Positions 9,288-18,493 of a stretch of 34,019 nt of DNA are shown here, in pieces. The position numbers and the translations under genes were made by a program. The DNA comes from Clostridiales bacterium (GTDB lineage Bacteria; Bacillota; Clostridia; Christensenellales; CAG-138): assembly GCA_031270585.1 (NCBI GenBank), contig JAISXK010000046.1:1-34019 (forward strand), given 5' to 3'. The notes under the pieces are model-generated. The model was given only the letters and a program-made list of their open reading frames with translations, was not told the DNA's origin and did not search any database. Position 1 is the first letter of the stretch. Every line of letters starts with the position of its first letter.

Positions 9288-11384
9288 GTGCAAAAAACAT
9301 TTGAAATGATGCTGGGCGGCAGGAAGATTATCGTTGAAACCGGCAAGTATGCCGAACAGGCGGGCGGTTCCTGCCTGGTGCGCTGCGGCGACACGGCGGT
9401 GCTGACCTGCGCCACAGTAGCGAAAAACGCCCGCGACGGTGTTGATTTTTTGCCGCTCGGCGTGGATTTTGAAGAGAAGATGTACTCCGTCGGCAAAATC
9501 CCCGGCGGGTTTATCAAAAGGGAAGGCCGCCCATCCGAAAAGGCCGTGCTGACTTCACGGCTGATCGACAGGCCGCTTCGGCCGCTGTTCCCCAAGGGCT
9601 TCCATAAGGATGTGCAGGTGGTCTCCACCGTGCTTTCCGTCGATCAGGATATTACGCCCGATACGCTGGCCATGATCGGCTCGTCCATCGCGCTTTCCAT
9701 CAGCGACGCGCCCTTTGGCGGGCCTACGGGTTCCGTTAACGTGGGCCTTGTGGATGGCGCATACATTCTGAACCCCGACGGCGCCATGCGCGAAAAAAGC
9801 CGCCTGCACTTAACGGTGGCCGGCACCGGCGACGCCGTGATGATGGTGGAGGCGGGCGCCCATGAGGTCAGCGAGAAAGAGATGCTCGAGGGTATACTCT
9901 TCGCGCATAAACACATCAAAGAGATTGTCAAATTTGTCGAATCCATAGCGGGCGAAATCGGCAAGGAAAAGTGTGAGACAGACATCCATAAGCCCGACGA
10001 AGAGCTTATGCGAAAAGTACGCGCCTTCGCGCTGGAAAAGGTGATTTGGTCGCTGGACACGTTTGACCGCAAGGAGCGCGAAGCCCGCTCGCAGCAGGTG
10101 AAGGAAGAGACCGTCGCGCATTTTGGCGAGGAATACGCAGAAAGCGCCAAGGATATCGACGCCATATTGTACGACATCACAAAAGAGATCGTGCGCGATA
10201 AAAGCATCAACAAGGGCATCCGCCCGGACGGGCGCAGGCACGACGAAATACGCCCCATCTGGTGCGAGGCGGGCATACTGGGCCGCACGCACGGCAGCGG
10301 CGTGTTTACGCGTGGGCAAACGCAGGTGCTCACCATTGCAACGCTTGGCACCATCGGCGAGGCGCAGATACTTGATGGCATATCCCCGGAGGACAACAAG
10401 CGCTATATGCACCAATACAACATGCCGCCCTACAGCGTGGGCGAAACCCGCATGATGCGCGGCCCCGGCCGCAGGGAGATCGGCCATGGCGCGCTTGCCG
10501 AGCGCGCGCTGGAGCCCATGCTGCCAAGCGAAGAGGAGTTCCCCTACTGCATGCGTCTGGTGTCGGAGGTAATCAGTTCCAACGGCAGCACATCGCAGGC
10601 ATCTATCTGCGCAAGCACGCTGGCGCTGATGGATGCGGGCGTACCGCTCAAAAAACCCGTGGCGGGCGTAGCCATGGGGCTCATTAAAGATGAGTCAAAC
10701 GGCAACATCGCCATACTGACCGATATACAGGGCCTGGAAGATTTTCTGGGCGATATGGATTTCAAGGTGGCCGGCACGAAGGACGGCATTACGGCCATAC
10801 AGATGGATATCAAAATCAAGGGCATCGATGAAGAGATTTTGACCCGCGCGCTGGAGCAGGCGCGCGTTGGCAGGCTTTTCATACTCGATAAAATGCTTGA
10901 AACGCTGCCCGGGCCCCGCGCGGAACTTTCGCCCTATGCGCCGCGCATCATTACATTCAATATCCATCCCGATAAAATTCGCGACGTCATCGGTTCCGGC
11001 GGCAAAACTATCAACAAGATCATTGCAGATACCGGCGTAAAGATCGATATTGAGGACGATGGCCGCGTGTTTATCGCATCCCCCGACGCCGCTGCCGCGC
11101 TGGCTGCCAAAAAGATCGTCGAAGGCATTGTGAAGGATATCGAGGTGGGCGACGTGTTCCTGGGCAAGGTGGTGCGCATCATGCCTTTTGGCGCGTTTGT
11201 CAATCTCACGCCGGGCAAGGATGGCTTGGTGCATATTTCAAAGCTTGCCAACAGGCGCGTTGAAAAGGTGGAAGACGTGGTCAACATCGGCGACGAAATA
11301 CTCGTGCGTGTGGTGGAAATCGACAACGGTAAAATCAACCTTACGCGAAAGGGTCTGTTGCCGGAAGACGAAAAGAATGGTTGA
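9288..11384 (+). CDS. pnp: Polyribonucleotide nucleotidyltransferase (PNPase)
   Basis: 698 aa; RNase PH repeats, KH ([11 protein letters not shown]), S1 domain ([17 protein letters not shown]); GTG start with SD. Confidence 0.98.
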   Translation: MQKTFEMMLGGRKIIVETGKYAEQAGGSCLVRCGDTAVLTCATVAKNARDGVDFLPLGVDFEEKMYSVGKIPGGFIKREGRPSEKAVLTSRLIDRPLRPLFPKGFHKDVQVVSTVLSVDQDITPDTLAMIGSSIALSISDAPFGGPTGSVNVGLVDGAYILNPDGAMREKSRLHLTVAGTGDAVMMVEAGAHEVSEKEMLEGILFAHKHIKEIVKFVESIAGEIGKEKCETDIHKPDEELMRKVRAFALEKVIWSLDTFDRKEREARSQQVKEETVAHFGEEYAESAKDIDAILYDITKEIVRDKSINKGIRPDGRRHDEIRPIWCEAGILGRTHGSGVFTRGQTQVLTIATLGTIGEAQILDGISPEDNKRYMHQYNMPPYSVGETRMMRGPGRREIGHGALAERALEPMLPSEEEFPYCMRLVSEVISSNGSTSQASICASTLALMDAGVPLKKPVAGVAMGLIKDESNGNIAILTDIQGLEDFLGDMDFKVAGTKDGITAIQMDIKIKGIDEEILTRALEQARVGRLFILDKMLETLPGPRAELSPYAPRIITFNIHPDKIRDVIGSGGKTINKIIADTGVKIDIEDDGRVFIASPDAAAALAAKKIVEGIVKDIEVGDVFLGKVVRIMPFGAFVNLTPGKDGLVHISKLANRRVEKVEDVVNIGDEILVRVVEIDNGKINLTRKGLLPEDEKNG

Positions 11385-11466
11385 CGACGCGTAAAGTGAT
11401 ATAGCTAAGGCATGCTCCTCATGATGGCGCGCATATAGTATAGCAATATGCCAAGGAGGACAGCCT

Positions 11467-12171
11467 GTGCGCGTAGCAAAAAGCAAGGGGATGGCCGCCG
11501 TAAACATTTGCCTGGCGGCGTTGATGCTTTCGTTATCGGTGGCGATAGGCACGCCGGCGGCGACATCGGCCATGGGCGCGCTTTATGACAGCCCTGTTTA
11601 CCGTGGGCGCGAAAAAGGCGTAATAGGTTTGGAATGCGCCGTGAGCTGGAACGCCGCGGCGCTGCCTGCATTGCTGGATACTTTAAAGCAACGCGGTATC
11701 GCCATCACATTTCTCGTAAGCGGCGAATGGGCGGAGGAGAACGGCGAGCTCTTGCGCCGTATGACGCGCGAGGGCCACGAGCTTGGCACCATGGGTTACG
11801 ACCCTATGCGGGATGGAAACGCGCAGGCGGTATTCCGCGATGTGGAAAAGGCGCTGCGCGCCATACAGGCTGTTTGCGGGGTGCGGCCGGCATTGTATTA
11901 TTCCGGAGGGCGCGGGCGCAACAGTTCCGCCGGCGCCGCAAGGAGGCTGGGGCTAAAGCATGTGCTGTGCACGGCGGATCTTTTGAGCGGCCGCGGCGAT
12001 GCAAAAGATATACTGCTTCGTGCATTGGATAAGCCGTTTGATGGCAGTATATTCTTATTACAGCCCACGGCCCAGGCTGTGAAAGCGGCGCCGGCTATTA
12101 TAGAGGGCCTTATGCGGCAGGGATTTCGCGTGGGCGCCGTCGGCGAAGCGCTTGGCGAATACACAAGATGA
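11467..12171 (+). CDS. YlxY-like polysaccharide deacetylase (NodB) family protein, probably degenerate active site
   Basis: Signal-anchor N-terminus, NodB-like layout (LDTLKQRGIAITFLVSGEWAEENGELLRRMTREGHELGTMGYDP), syntenic with ylxY between pnp and the M16 gene; SD AAGGAGG. Confidence 0.75.
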   Translation: MRVAKSKGMAAVNICLAALMLSLSVAIGTPAATSAMGALYDSPVYRGREKGVIGLECAVSWNAAALPALLDTLKQRGIAITFLVSGEWAEENGELLRRMTREGHELGTMGYDPMRDGNAQAVFRDVEKALRAIQAVCGVRPALYYSGGRGRNSSAGAARRLGLKHVLCTADLLSGRGDAKDILLRALDKPFDGSIFLLQPTAQAVKAAPAIIEGLMRQGFRVGAVGEALGEYTR

Positions 12172-12183
12172 GGGAGTTTACTT

Positions 12184-13446
12184 ATGATCATACAGGAAAC
12201 GCTTGAAAACGGCATTCGCGTAATAGCCGAAAAGATGGACGGCCTGCGTTCATGCGCGCTGGGCGTTTGGGTGGGGACAGGTTCCGCCTACGAGCTGGCG
12301 GATGAGGCGGGTATCTCGCATTTTATTGAACATATGCTTTTTAAGGGTACCGAAAAGCGCTCCGCCAGGGATATTGCCGTAGAGATGGACAGCATAGGCG
12401 GCAGCATCAACGCCTTTACGTCAAAAGAGTGCACCTGCTATTATTGCAAGGTACTCGATGAGCATCTGACAATCGCTGTGGATGTGCTTTCCGACATCGT
12501 GATGCATTCGGTGTTTGACCCCAAAGAGATTGAAAAAGAGCAGGGCGTGGTCTCTGAAGAAATTCTCATGGTGGAGGATAGTCCCGAAGACCTTGCGCAC
12601 GATACCATCGCGAGCGTATACTATGATGACGACCCTTTAGGCAAGCCCATATTGGGAACGGAAGAGAGCGTGCGCTCCTTTACGCGGGAAAACCTCATCA
12701 AATACATGGGGCGGCAATATGTGCCAAGCCGCGTCGTCGTCGCCGCTGCGGGCAATTTTGATGAAACCATGCTGGTTTCGCTTATAAAAGAGCGCTTTGC
12801 CGGTATGAAGCCCGGGACGGCGCTACCCATAAGCGATAATAAGGCGCCCGGCGGCAAACGCTTTGTGGGCGTGGAAAAAGATATCGAGCAGATACATATC
12901 TGCATGGCCATGCCCGGCACCGCTATGGATACCTGCGACCAATACCCGCTGTATGTATTGAATAACGCCCTGGGCGGCAGCATGAGCTCCCGATTGTTTC
13001 AAAAGATCAGGGAACAAAGGGGCCTTGCCTATTCGATATATTCTTACCTTAACTGTTACCGCAGCGAGGGCAGCTTTTCACTTTACGCGGGCACGGGCGA
13101 GGGCCAGGCGGCCGATGTGATTGCGCTGATGGCGGAAGAGCTTGATCTGATACGGCGCGCGGGCATTACGCCCGAAGAGTTGGAGCGCAGCCGTAGCCAG
13201 TTGAAGGGCAGCTGCCTTTTGGGGCAGGAAGGGACGAGCAGCCGCATGAACGCGCTTGGCAAAACGGCGCTGCTGCTGAACCGGCGTTATGACGCGAACG
13301 AGGTGATCAGGCGTATTGAAAACGTGAATATGGACGACATCATGCGCATCGTACCGAACACGATCGATAAGGAAAATATGTCTACCGTATGTGTGGGGCG
13401 CGTAAAGTGTCAGGAGCCCGCGCTCAGGGCGTATTTACACGTATAA
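12184..13446 (+). CDS. M16 family zinc peptidase (MlpA/YmxG-like)
   Basis: HFIEHMLFKGT (HxxEH) with downstream glutamate; pnp-ylxY-mlpA synteny. Confidence 0.92.
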   Translation: MIIQETLENGIRVIAEKMDGLRSCALGVWVGTGSAYELADEAGISHFIEHMLFKGTEKRSARDIAVEMDSIGGSINAFTSKECTCYYCKVLDEHLTIAVDVLSDIVMHSVFDPKEIEKEQGVVSEEILMVEDSPEDLAHDTIASVYYDDDPLGKPILGTEESVRSFTRENLIKYMGRQYVPSRVVVAAAGNFDETMLVSLIKERFAGMKPGTALPISDNKAPGGKRFVGVEKDIEQIHICMAMPGTAMDTCDQYPLYVLNNALGGSMSSRLFQKIREQRGLAYSIYSYLNCYRSEGSFSLYAGTGEGQAADVIALMAEELDLIRRAGITPEELERSRSQLKGSCLLGQEGTSSRMNALGKTALLLNRRYDANEVIRRIENVNMDDIMRIVPNTIDKENMSTVCVGRVKCQEPALRAYLHV

Positions 13447-13475
13447 ACCGCGTGACGGCCATGGAGGAGCGGGAA

Positions 13476-13847
13476 ATGGATAAATTGGATCGCATCTTTC
13501 AGATGCAGCGCGCGCTGGACGAAGAGATTGTGCAAAGGCGCGGCCTGACGGATATAACGAATGAAGAGTGGCTGCAAAAGGATGTATTGGCCATACTTTC
13601 CGAGCTGGGGGAATTGCTCAACGAGTTGAATTTTAAATGGTGGAAGAACGATAAAGAGTTGAATATGCCCGCAATCCGCGAGGAGATGGCGGATATTCTG
13701 CACTTTTTCATCAGTATGTGCATGCGCGCGGGTATGGGCGCCGACGCGCTTTTCGCGCTGTATTTGGATAAAAATAAAGAAAATTTCGACCGGCAGCATG
13801 GTCTTTCCAAAAAGCCGGGTTATGCGTTGCCGGGTAATGAAACATGA
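13476..13847 (+). CDS. All-alpha dUTPase/MazG-like NTP pyrophosphohydrolase
   Basis: ELGELLNELNFKWWKND ... EEMADILHFFISMCM pattern of dimeric dUTPases; start set at ATG 13476 with SD GGAGC. Confidence 0.75.
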   Translation: MDKLDRIFQMQRALDEEIVQRRGLTDITNEEWLQKDVLAILSELGELLNELNFKWWKNDKELNMPAIREEMADILHFFISMCMRAGMGADALFALYLDKNKENFDRQHGLSKKPGYALPGNET

Positions 13848-13857
13848 GGTTGTTTGG

Positions 13858-15057
13858 ATGGGTATACCCGCAAGAAAAAAAATAAAAATCAAACCGCGCT
13901 TTGTTGTGATATTGCTTGTCTTTTTCGCTATTTTGGGCGTGGCTGTGTTTTTGTTGCTTGGCGGCGCGGGGGAAGGCGAGATGGTTATGGGCACGGCGCA
14001 GCTGGAATATACGGCTAAAACCGTCGTGCTGCGCGATGAGCTTGTCGTCAACACCGAGCGCTACGGCAAAATACTCTTTAACGTGGTGGAAGGCGCGTAT
14101 GTGAGCGAAGGCGACCAGATTGCCCAGATATTCCGCTGGGGGTATCAGGAGGAGACCATGAACACCCTGCTGGAGGTGCAGGAAAAGATTTACGATTACC
14201 TGATCGGCCTCTGGTCTGAGGTCGTCAACCCCGATATCGACGCGATACAGCAGCAGATACGGCAAAAGCAGACGGAAATACGCGACGCCGTGCAGGGGAA
14301 ATCCGACCGCGACATGTTGCTTTTGGAGCAAGAGCTTAGGGCGCTGCTTCTTTCGCGCAATGAGATATTGCGAAACGTGCAGCCGGATGAAACCCTTTTA
14401 GCCTATTACGACCAGGAGAACGCGCAGATGAGCAATCTTGCCATCTGGAAGAGCGACATGGTAAACGACGTTGGCAGCGGCGTGGTCAGCTTCTATTTTG
14501 ACGGCAACGAGCAGGCGCTCAGCCTGGAAAAGATGGGTATGCTTAACGCCGACATCATCAGCAGCATACTCAACGGCAGCGGGGCCGTAACCAGCGTGGA
14601 TACAACCGTAGAAAGCCCGCTGTACCGTCTGGTTGACAACATGCATTTTTACCTTGTTTTCATTACGGATACGGCCTCGGCTTTCCGCCTGGTGGAGGGG
14701 GAGGGGTACACCGTAACGTTTAAGGGCCATGCGGATAAGCTGTACACCGGCGCGGCGCTGGCTCCCATCGTAGCGGAAAAGCAAGTGGTAAACATACTTG
14801 AGTTCCATCAGGATGTGGGGGATCTTATGGGCATGCGCGTTGTGGAGGCCACCGTAGCCAAAGCCGTTACCGGTCTGCGCGTGCCAAAGTCCGCAATACA
14901 TTTGCGGGATAACGACCCCGGCGTGCTGCGCGTGAGCGGGGACGACACCCAATGGGTAGAGGTAAACGTTCTGGCCGAGGACGACGGTGATTTTATCATC
15001 CAATCCGCCGACGCCAACGCCGCTCTGGGCGAAGGGATGCGCTATAAAAAGCCATAA
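13858..15057 (+). CDS. HlyD-like membrane-fusion/adaptor protein
   Basis: N-terminal TM, biotinyl-lipoyl-like halves (VVEGAYVSEGDQIAQIF), coiled-coil middle; start at ATG 13858 (GAGG upstream) or in-frame 13837. Confidence 0.65.
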   Translation: MGIPARKKIKIKPRFVVILLVFFAILGVAVFLLLGGAGEGEMVMGTAQLEYTAKTVVLRDELVVNTERYGKILFNVVEGAYVSEGDQIAQIFRWGYQEETMNTLLEVQEKIYDYLIGLWSEVVNPDIDAIQQQIRQKQTEIRDAVQGKSDRDMLLLEQELRALLLSRNEILRNVQPDETLLAYYDQENAQMSNLAIWKSDMVNDVGSGVVSFYFDGNEQALSLEKMGMLNADIISSILNGSGAVTSVDTTVESPLYRLVDNMHFYLVFITDTASAFRLVEGEGYTVTFKGHADKLYTGAALAPIVAEKQVVNILEFHQDVGDLMGMRVVEATVAKAVTGLRVPKSAIHLRDNDPGVLRVSGDDTQWVEVNVLAEDDGDFIIQSADANAALGEGMRYKKP

Positions 15058-15068
15058 GGGGGATATCC

Positions 15069-15776
15069 ATGAATACGCAAGACGCATTGTATAAAACCAT
15101 AGAAGCGAATTACCACCGCGTGCGGGACGGCATCGCGGCAGCCTGCGCGAAGGCGGGCCGCAATGTGGATGAAATCACGCTGGTGGCGGTTACAAAATTT
15201 ATGCCTGAGGAGACCATCATACCGGCGCTTGAGCTGGGTATTCGTCACGTGGGTGAAAACCGCGCCCAGGAGTTTCGGGAAAAATCGGAATTATTCAAGA
15301 ATTATGGCTGCTTTACGCATTTCATTGGACACTTGCAAACCAATAAAGTAAAATACGTTATCGGCAACGCGGATCTGGTGCAGTCGGTGGACAGCGTGGA
15401 GTTGGCAAAGGCGTTGCAGCAAGGGGCGAACAGGCGCGCCACCGTGCAGGATATACTCATAGAGGTCAATATCGGGGAGGAGCCGCAAAAGGCGGGCATA
15501 CCGGCGGATGGGCTTGCGGAAATGTTTGATGTCGTGGGCCAAATGCCAAACCTGCGCCTAAAGGGGCTGATGTGCATACCGCCCGCGCTGCAGTCCTGGC
15601 AAACCCGGCCGTACTTCGCGAAAATGCGCGCGCTCTTTGAAAAATACAGGCATGTAAACGGCATGCGCCTGGGGCACCTTTCCATGGGTATGACGGGGGA
15701 TTACGGCGTCGCCATCGAAGAGGGCGCCACCATAGTTCGGGTGGGTACGGGGCTTTTTGGCGTAAGACATGTATAG
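15069..15776 (+). CDS. YggS/YlmE family PLP-homeostasis protein
   Basis: LVAVTKF, VGENRAQEF, HFIGHLQTNK, LSMGMTGDY motifs. Confidence 0.94.
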   Translation: MNTQDALYKTIEANYHRVRDGIAAACAKAGRNVDEITLVAVTKFMPEETIIPALELGIRHVGENRAQEFREKSELFKNYGCFTHFIGHLQTNKVKYVIGNADLVQSVDSVELAKALQQGANRRATVQDILIEVNIGEEPQKAGIPADGLAEMFDVVGQMPNLRLKGLMCIPPALQSWQTRPYFAKMRALFEKYRHVNGMRLGHLSMGMTGDYGVAIEEGATIVRVGTGLFGVRHV

Positions 15777-15938
15777 TGGCAAAACGCGCGTTTTACTGTT
15801 GGGATAACGTGACAGCCGGCCAAAGGCGCAAAATGAGGCTAAGTATTCTTTATAAATATACCGTTATAGGGGGTACAGGCAAATAAACATATGTCTGTTG
15901 CATTCTTTACCGCGACAAATATATACGAGCGGAACTGA

Positions 15939-15966
15939 TTGCACTCCAAGCGCCAGCGAATATAAT
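15939..15966 (+). promoter_or_regulatory. Putative promoter of sepF
   Basis: TTGCAC (15939-15944), 16-bp spacer, TATAAT (15961-15966). Confidence 0.45.
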
Positions 15967-15985
15967 TCGTTTGGAGGGAACCAGC

Positions 15986-16435
15986 GTGGCAAATTTTTTC
16001 AACAAATTTCTCGATTATATCGGCATCGAGGAAACCGAGTTCGAAGACGAATACCTCGATGATTACTACCAGGATACGCCTGAAGCACCCGACAATGTGG
16101 TGAACTTCGGTGCGCGCGAAAAAAAGCGCAATAATTCGAATGTAGTCAATATGCCCGCGGCCATGCAGATGAAAATGATTGTGTATCACCCCATCAGCTA
16201 TGAGGATACGCAAAATATCATCGACAATCTCAAGAGCCGCAAGCCGGTTATCGTAAATATGGAGGAACTGGAGATAGAGTGCGCGCAGCGCATATTGGAT
16301 TTTATGGCGGGGGCGGTCTATGCGCTCAATGGAACCATATTTAAAATCTCCTGCGGCATATTTGTTGTGGCGCCCACAAATTACGACATCATCGGCAATG
16401 GAGAGGGCGACTTGGGTGAGGACGGCCTGATATAA
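15986..16435 (+). CDS. sepF: Cell division protein SepF
   Basis: YEDTQNIIDNLKSRKPVIVNMEELE...AQRILDFMAGAVYALNG pattern; GTG 15986 preceded by GGAGGG, preferred over the TTG 15971 start. Confidence 0.93.
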   Translation: MANFFNKFLDYIGIEETEFEDEYLDDYYQDTPEAPDNVVNFGAREKKRNNSNVVNMPAAMQMKMIVYHPISYEDTQNIIDNLKSRKPVIVNMEELEIECAQRILDFMAGAVYALNGTIFKISCGIFVVAPTNYDIIGNGEGDLGEDGLI

Positions 16436-16460
16436 ACTGCCCGCGAGAAATAAAACGAGC

Positions 16461-16486
16461 GCGCGCCAAGGACGGCGCGCTTTTTT
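16461..16486 (+). terminator. Rho-independent terminator after sepF
   Basis: GCGCGCC-AAGGAC-GGCGCGC followed by TTTTTT. Confidence 0.85.
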
Positions 16487-16500
16487 CTTGCCGCAAAATG

Positions 16501-16509
16501 TGGTATAAT
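16501..16509 (+). promoter_or_regulatory. Extended -10 promoter for divIVA-like gene
   Basis: TGGTATAAT located between terminator and gene. Confidence 0.55.
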
Positions 16510-16540
16510 AGGGTATCAAACTTTACCTGGGAGGGTTAGT

Positions 16541-16795
16541 ATGCGCGCAGACGATATCGTAAAGCAGCGCTTTACCAAGGTGTTCCGCGGGTATGATATA
16601 CAGGAAGTAGACGTTTTTTTGGATGAAATCATTCGCGCGCTTGACGCGCTGGAAAAAGAGCGCGCCGTGCTGCTTTCGCGTGTGGAAGCGCTGTTAAACG
16701 AGCTTGATAAATACGACGCGTTGTTAAAGGGCGCGCAGATCGACGCAAAGGGCGTGGTGCAATTTGCGTACGTCAACAATGGACGGGTACAATAA
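16541..16795 (+). CDS. Short DivIVA N-terminal-domain protein
   Basis: 84 aa; DIVKQRFTKVFRGYDIQEVDVFLDEIIRALDALEKE matches the DivIVA N-terminal signature. Confidence 0.85.
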   Translation: MRADDIVKQRFTKVFRGYDIQEVDVFLDEIIRALDALEKERAVLLSRVEALLNELDKYDALLKGAQIDAKGVVQFAYVNNGRVQ

Positions 16796-16890
16796 AATTT
16801 TCATAAGCATGCAAATGATGGCGCCATTTGGAAAGACTATCAAAGGATAACGTCAAAATAACTTTTTGATTTGACAGGAGGCCGGCGCCA

Positions 16891-17166
16891 GTGCGAAAGC
16901 AAGTGAAGTATTACCGGGAGCGTTGCAAAAGGGGTCTGCGCATCATCGCGACGCTTGGCGGGCAAAAACCGGTTTGCGGCGCAAAAGGCTTATTATTAAA
17001 GCATACGTTTCTCATCGGCATGATTCGCGGCATACTGCTGGCCGCGAGCGCTACCGCCATAGGCGCGCTGTGCGTGTGCAACCTGCGCATATTGCTTTAT
17101 GGAAATATGGCAAGGTGGAGCGAACAGCTAAAAGAGCTTATGAACGCGCTGGATGGCGCGCTGTGA
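16891..17166 (+). CDS. Small single-TM membrane protein, unknown function
   Basis: 91 aa; GTG start with AGGAGG upstream; hydrophobic segment FLIGMIRGILLAASATAIGALCVCNL. Confidence 0.5.
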   Translation: MRKQVKYYRERCKRGLRIIATLGGQKPVCGAKGLLLKHTFLIGMIRGILLAASATAIGALCVCNLRILLYGNMARWSEQLKELMNALDGAL

Positions 17167-17216
17167 CGCCGCAAAGGCATGGCGTACCTGCAAGTGTGCC
17201 CAAAAAGAAGTAATAC

Positions 17217-17245
17217 TTTCCACAAACCGGAATTTAGAGTATAAT
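17217..17245 (+). promoter_or_regulatory. Putative promoter for the lgt-pncB block
   Basis: TTTCCA (17217-17222), 17-bp spacer, TATAAT (17240-17245). Confidence 0.5.
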
Positions 17246-17350
17246 ATCTTTCAACCACCCGCTGTGGCGGTATGGCGTTTTGGGCCTGCCGCGTTTCAAC
17301 GGGCGGGGGTTACGGACTCATCATGCACATAATACGGAGGGGTTATCGCT

Positions 17351-18493
17351 ATGGCTATTCCCGATAGGGTTGCGTTTACATTGTTCGGGCACCCCATTTA
17401 TTGGTACGGGGTGTTGATGGCTGTGGGTATCATCGTTGCGATTTTTCTTGCCCTGGCGGAGTCCAGGCGCAAAAAGATCAACGAGGATGCCATGCTCGAT
17501 CTTTTCATTATCGTTATTCTTTCGGGCGTGCTTGGCGCGAGGCTGTATTATGTGGTATTCGAGTGGAGCAGTTACTTCGGTCCCGGCATACCCTGGTGGA
17601 AGGCGTTTGCCGTTTGGGAAGGCGGTCTTGCCATATACGGCGCCGTTATCGGCGGGCTGCTGGGCATGCTGGTATACGCAAAGAGAAAGAAAGTACAGTT
17701 CTTAATCTTGACGGATGTGATAGCGCCAGGCCTTGTGCTGGCGCAGGCAATCGGCCGCTGGGGAAACTTTTTTAACCAGGAGGCCTTTGGCCTGCCGGTA
17801 ACAAACCCCGGGCTGCTTTGGTTTCCGTTTTCGGTGCATATCGAAACGCCCCACACGTTTGATGGCGTGATCTGCACAAACCCTTACCACCTGGCCACGT
17901 TTTTCTATGAATCGGTGTGGTGCCTGCTGATTTTCCTCTTCCTGTGGTTTTATTTTAGAAAGCGCGCGAAGCATAATGGAGACGTATTTTTATCTTACGC
18001 GCTGTTGTATAGCTTTGAACGCGTGTTTGTGGAAAGCTTGCGCGGCGACAGTCTGTGGCTCGTCAAGGACGTGATACGCGTTTCGCAGCTGTTAAGCGCG
18101 GTGTTGTTTGTGGGTGTGGCGGCGTTTTTGACGGTGCGCCGCCTTAAAGAAAAAAAATCGGGCACATCGGCATGCACAATCTCCATACCCTCTGCGGAGG
18201 AACCCGCTTTCGCCGCAGCGAAGGCTGCCAGGGCGAAAATATTTGCCTGGGGCAAAAAGAAGAAGGCGCGGGAAGACGAAGAGGCCGGCAAAGGCCGGGC
18301 GGAACCGCCCCTGCGGGAAGAAGCCAAAGAACCCGACGCCGCCTGTGACGGCGCAGAAGGGCGGGGGAACGATGAAGAAACCGCCGCAGGCGAAAAAGAT
18401 GAAGAAACCGCCGCAGGCGAAAAAGCGGATAGCGGCGCTGCGGGGAAAGACAATAGCTGTGGCGGTGAAGGCCGGGAGGAGCAAGGGCAGTGA
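17351..18493 (+). CDS. lgt: Prolipoprotein diacylglyceryl transferase with long charged C-terminal tail
   Basis: YWYGVLMAVG, GAVIGGLLG, GRWGNFFNQEAFG motifs; 100-aa Ala/Glu/Lys-rich extension. Confidence 0.95.
   Translation: MAIPDRVAFTLFGHPIYWYGVLMAVGIIVAIFLALAESRRKKINEDAMLDLFIIVILSGVLGARLYYVVFEWSSYFGPGIPWWKAFAVWEGGLAIYGAVIGGLLGMLVYAKRKKVQFLILTDVIAPGLVLAQAIGRWGNFFNQEAFGLPVTNPGLLWFPFSVHIETPHTFDGVICTNPYHLATFFYESVWCLLIFLFLWFYFRKRAKHNGDVFLSYALLYSFERVFVESLRGDSLWLVKDVIRVSQLLSAVLFVGVAAFLTVRRLKEKKSGTSACTISIPSAEEPAFAAAKAARAKIFAWGKKKKAREDEEAGKGRAEPPLREEAKEPDAACDGAEGRGNDEETAAGEKDEETAAGEKADSGAAGKDNSCGGEGREEQGQ
18371..18424 (+). repeat. Perfect 27-nt tandem duplication in the lgt tail
   Basis: GATGAAGAAACCGCCGCAGGCGAAAAA twice, identical, encoding DEETAAGEK x2. 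Confidence 0.97.

Noticed and set aside
15839-16519. 226-aa minus-strand ORF over sepF
   Set aside because: Antisense to sepF and its terminator/leader; no motif.
16818-16827. ATGGCGCCAT palindrome after divIVA-like gene
   Set aside because: 10-bp palindrome is expected by chance at this scale; no supporting context.
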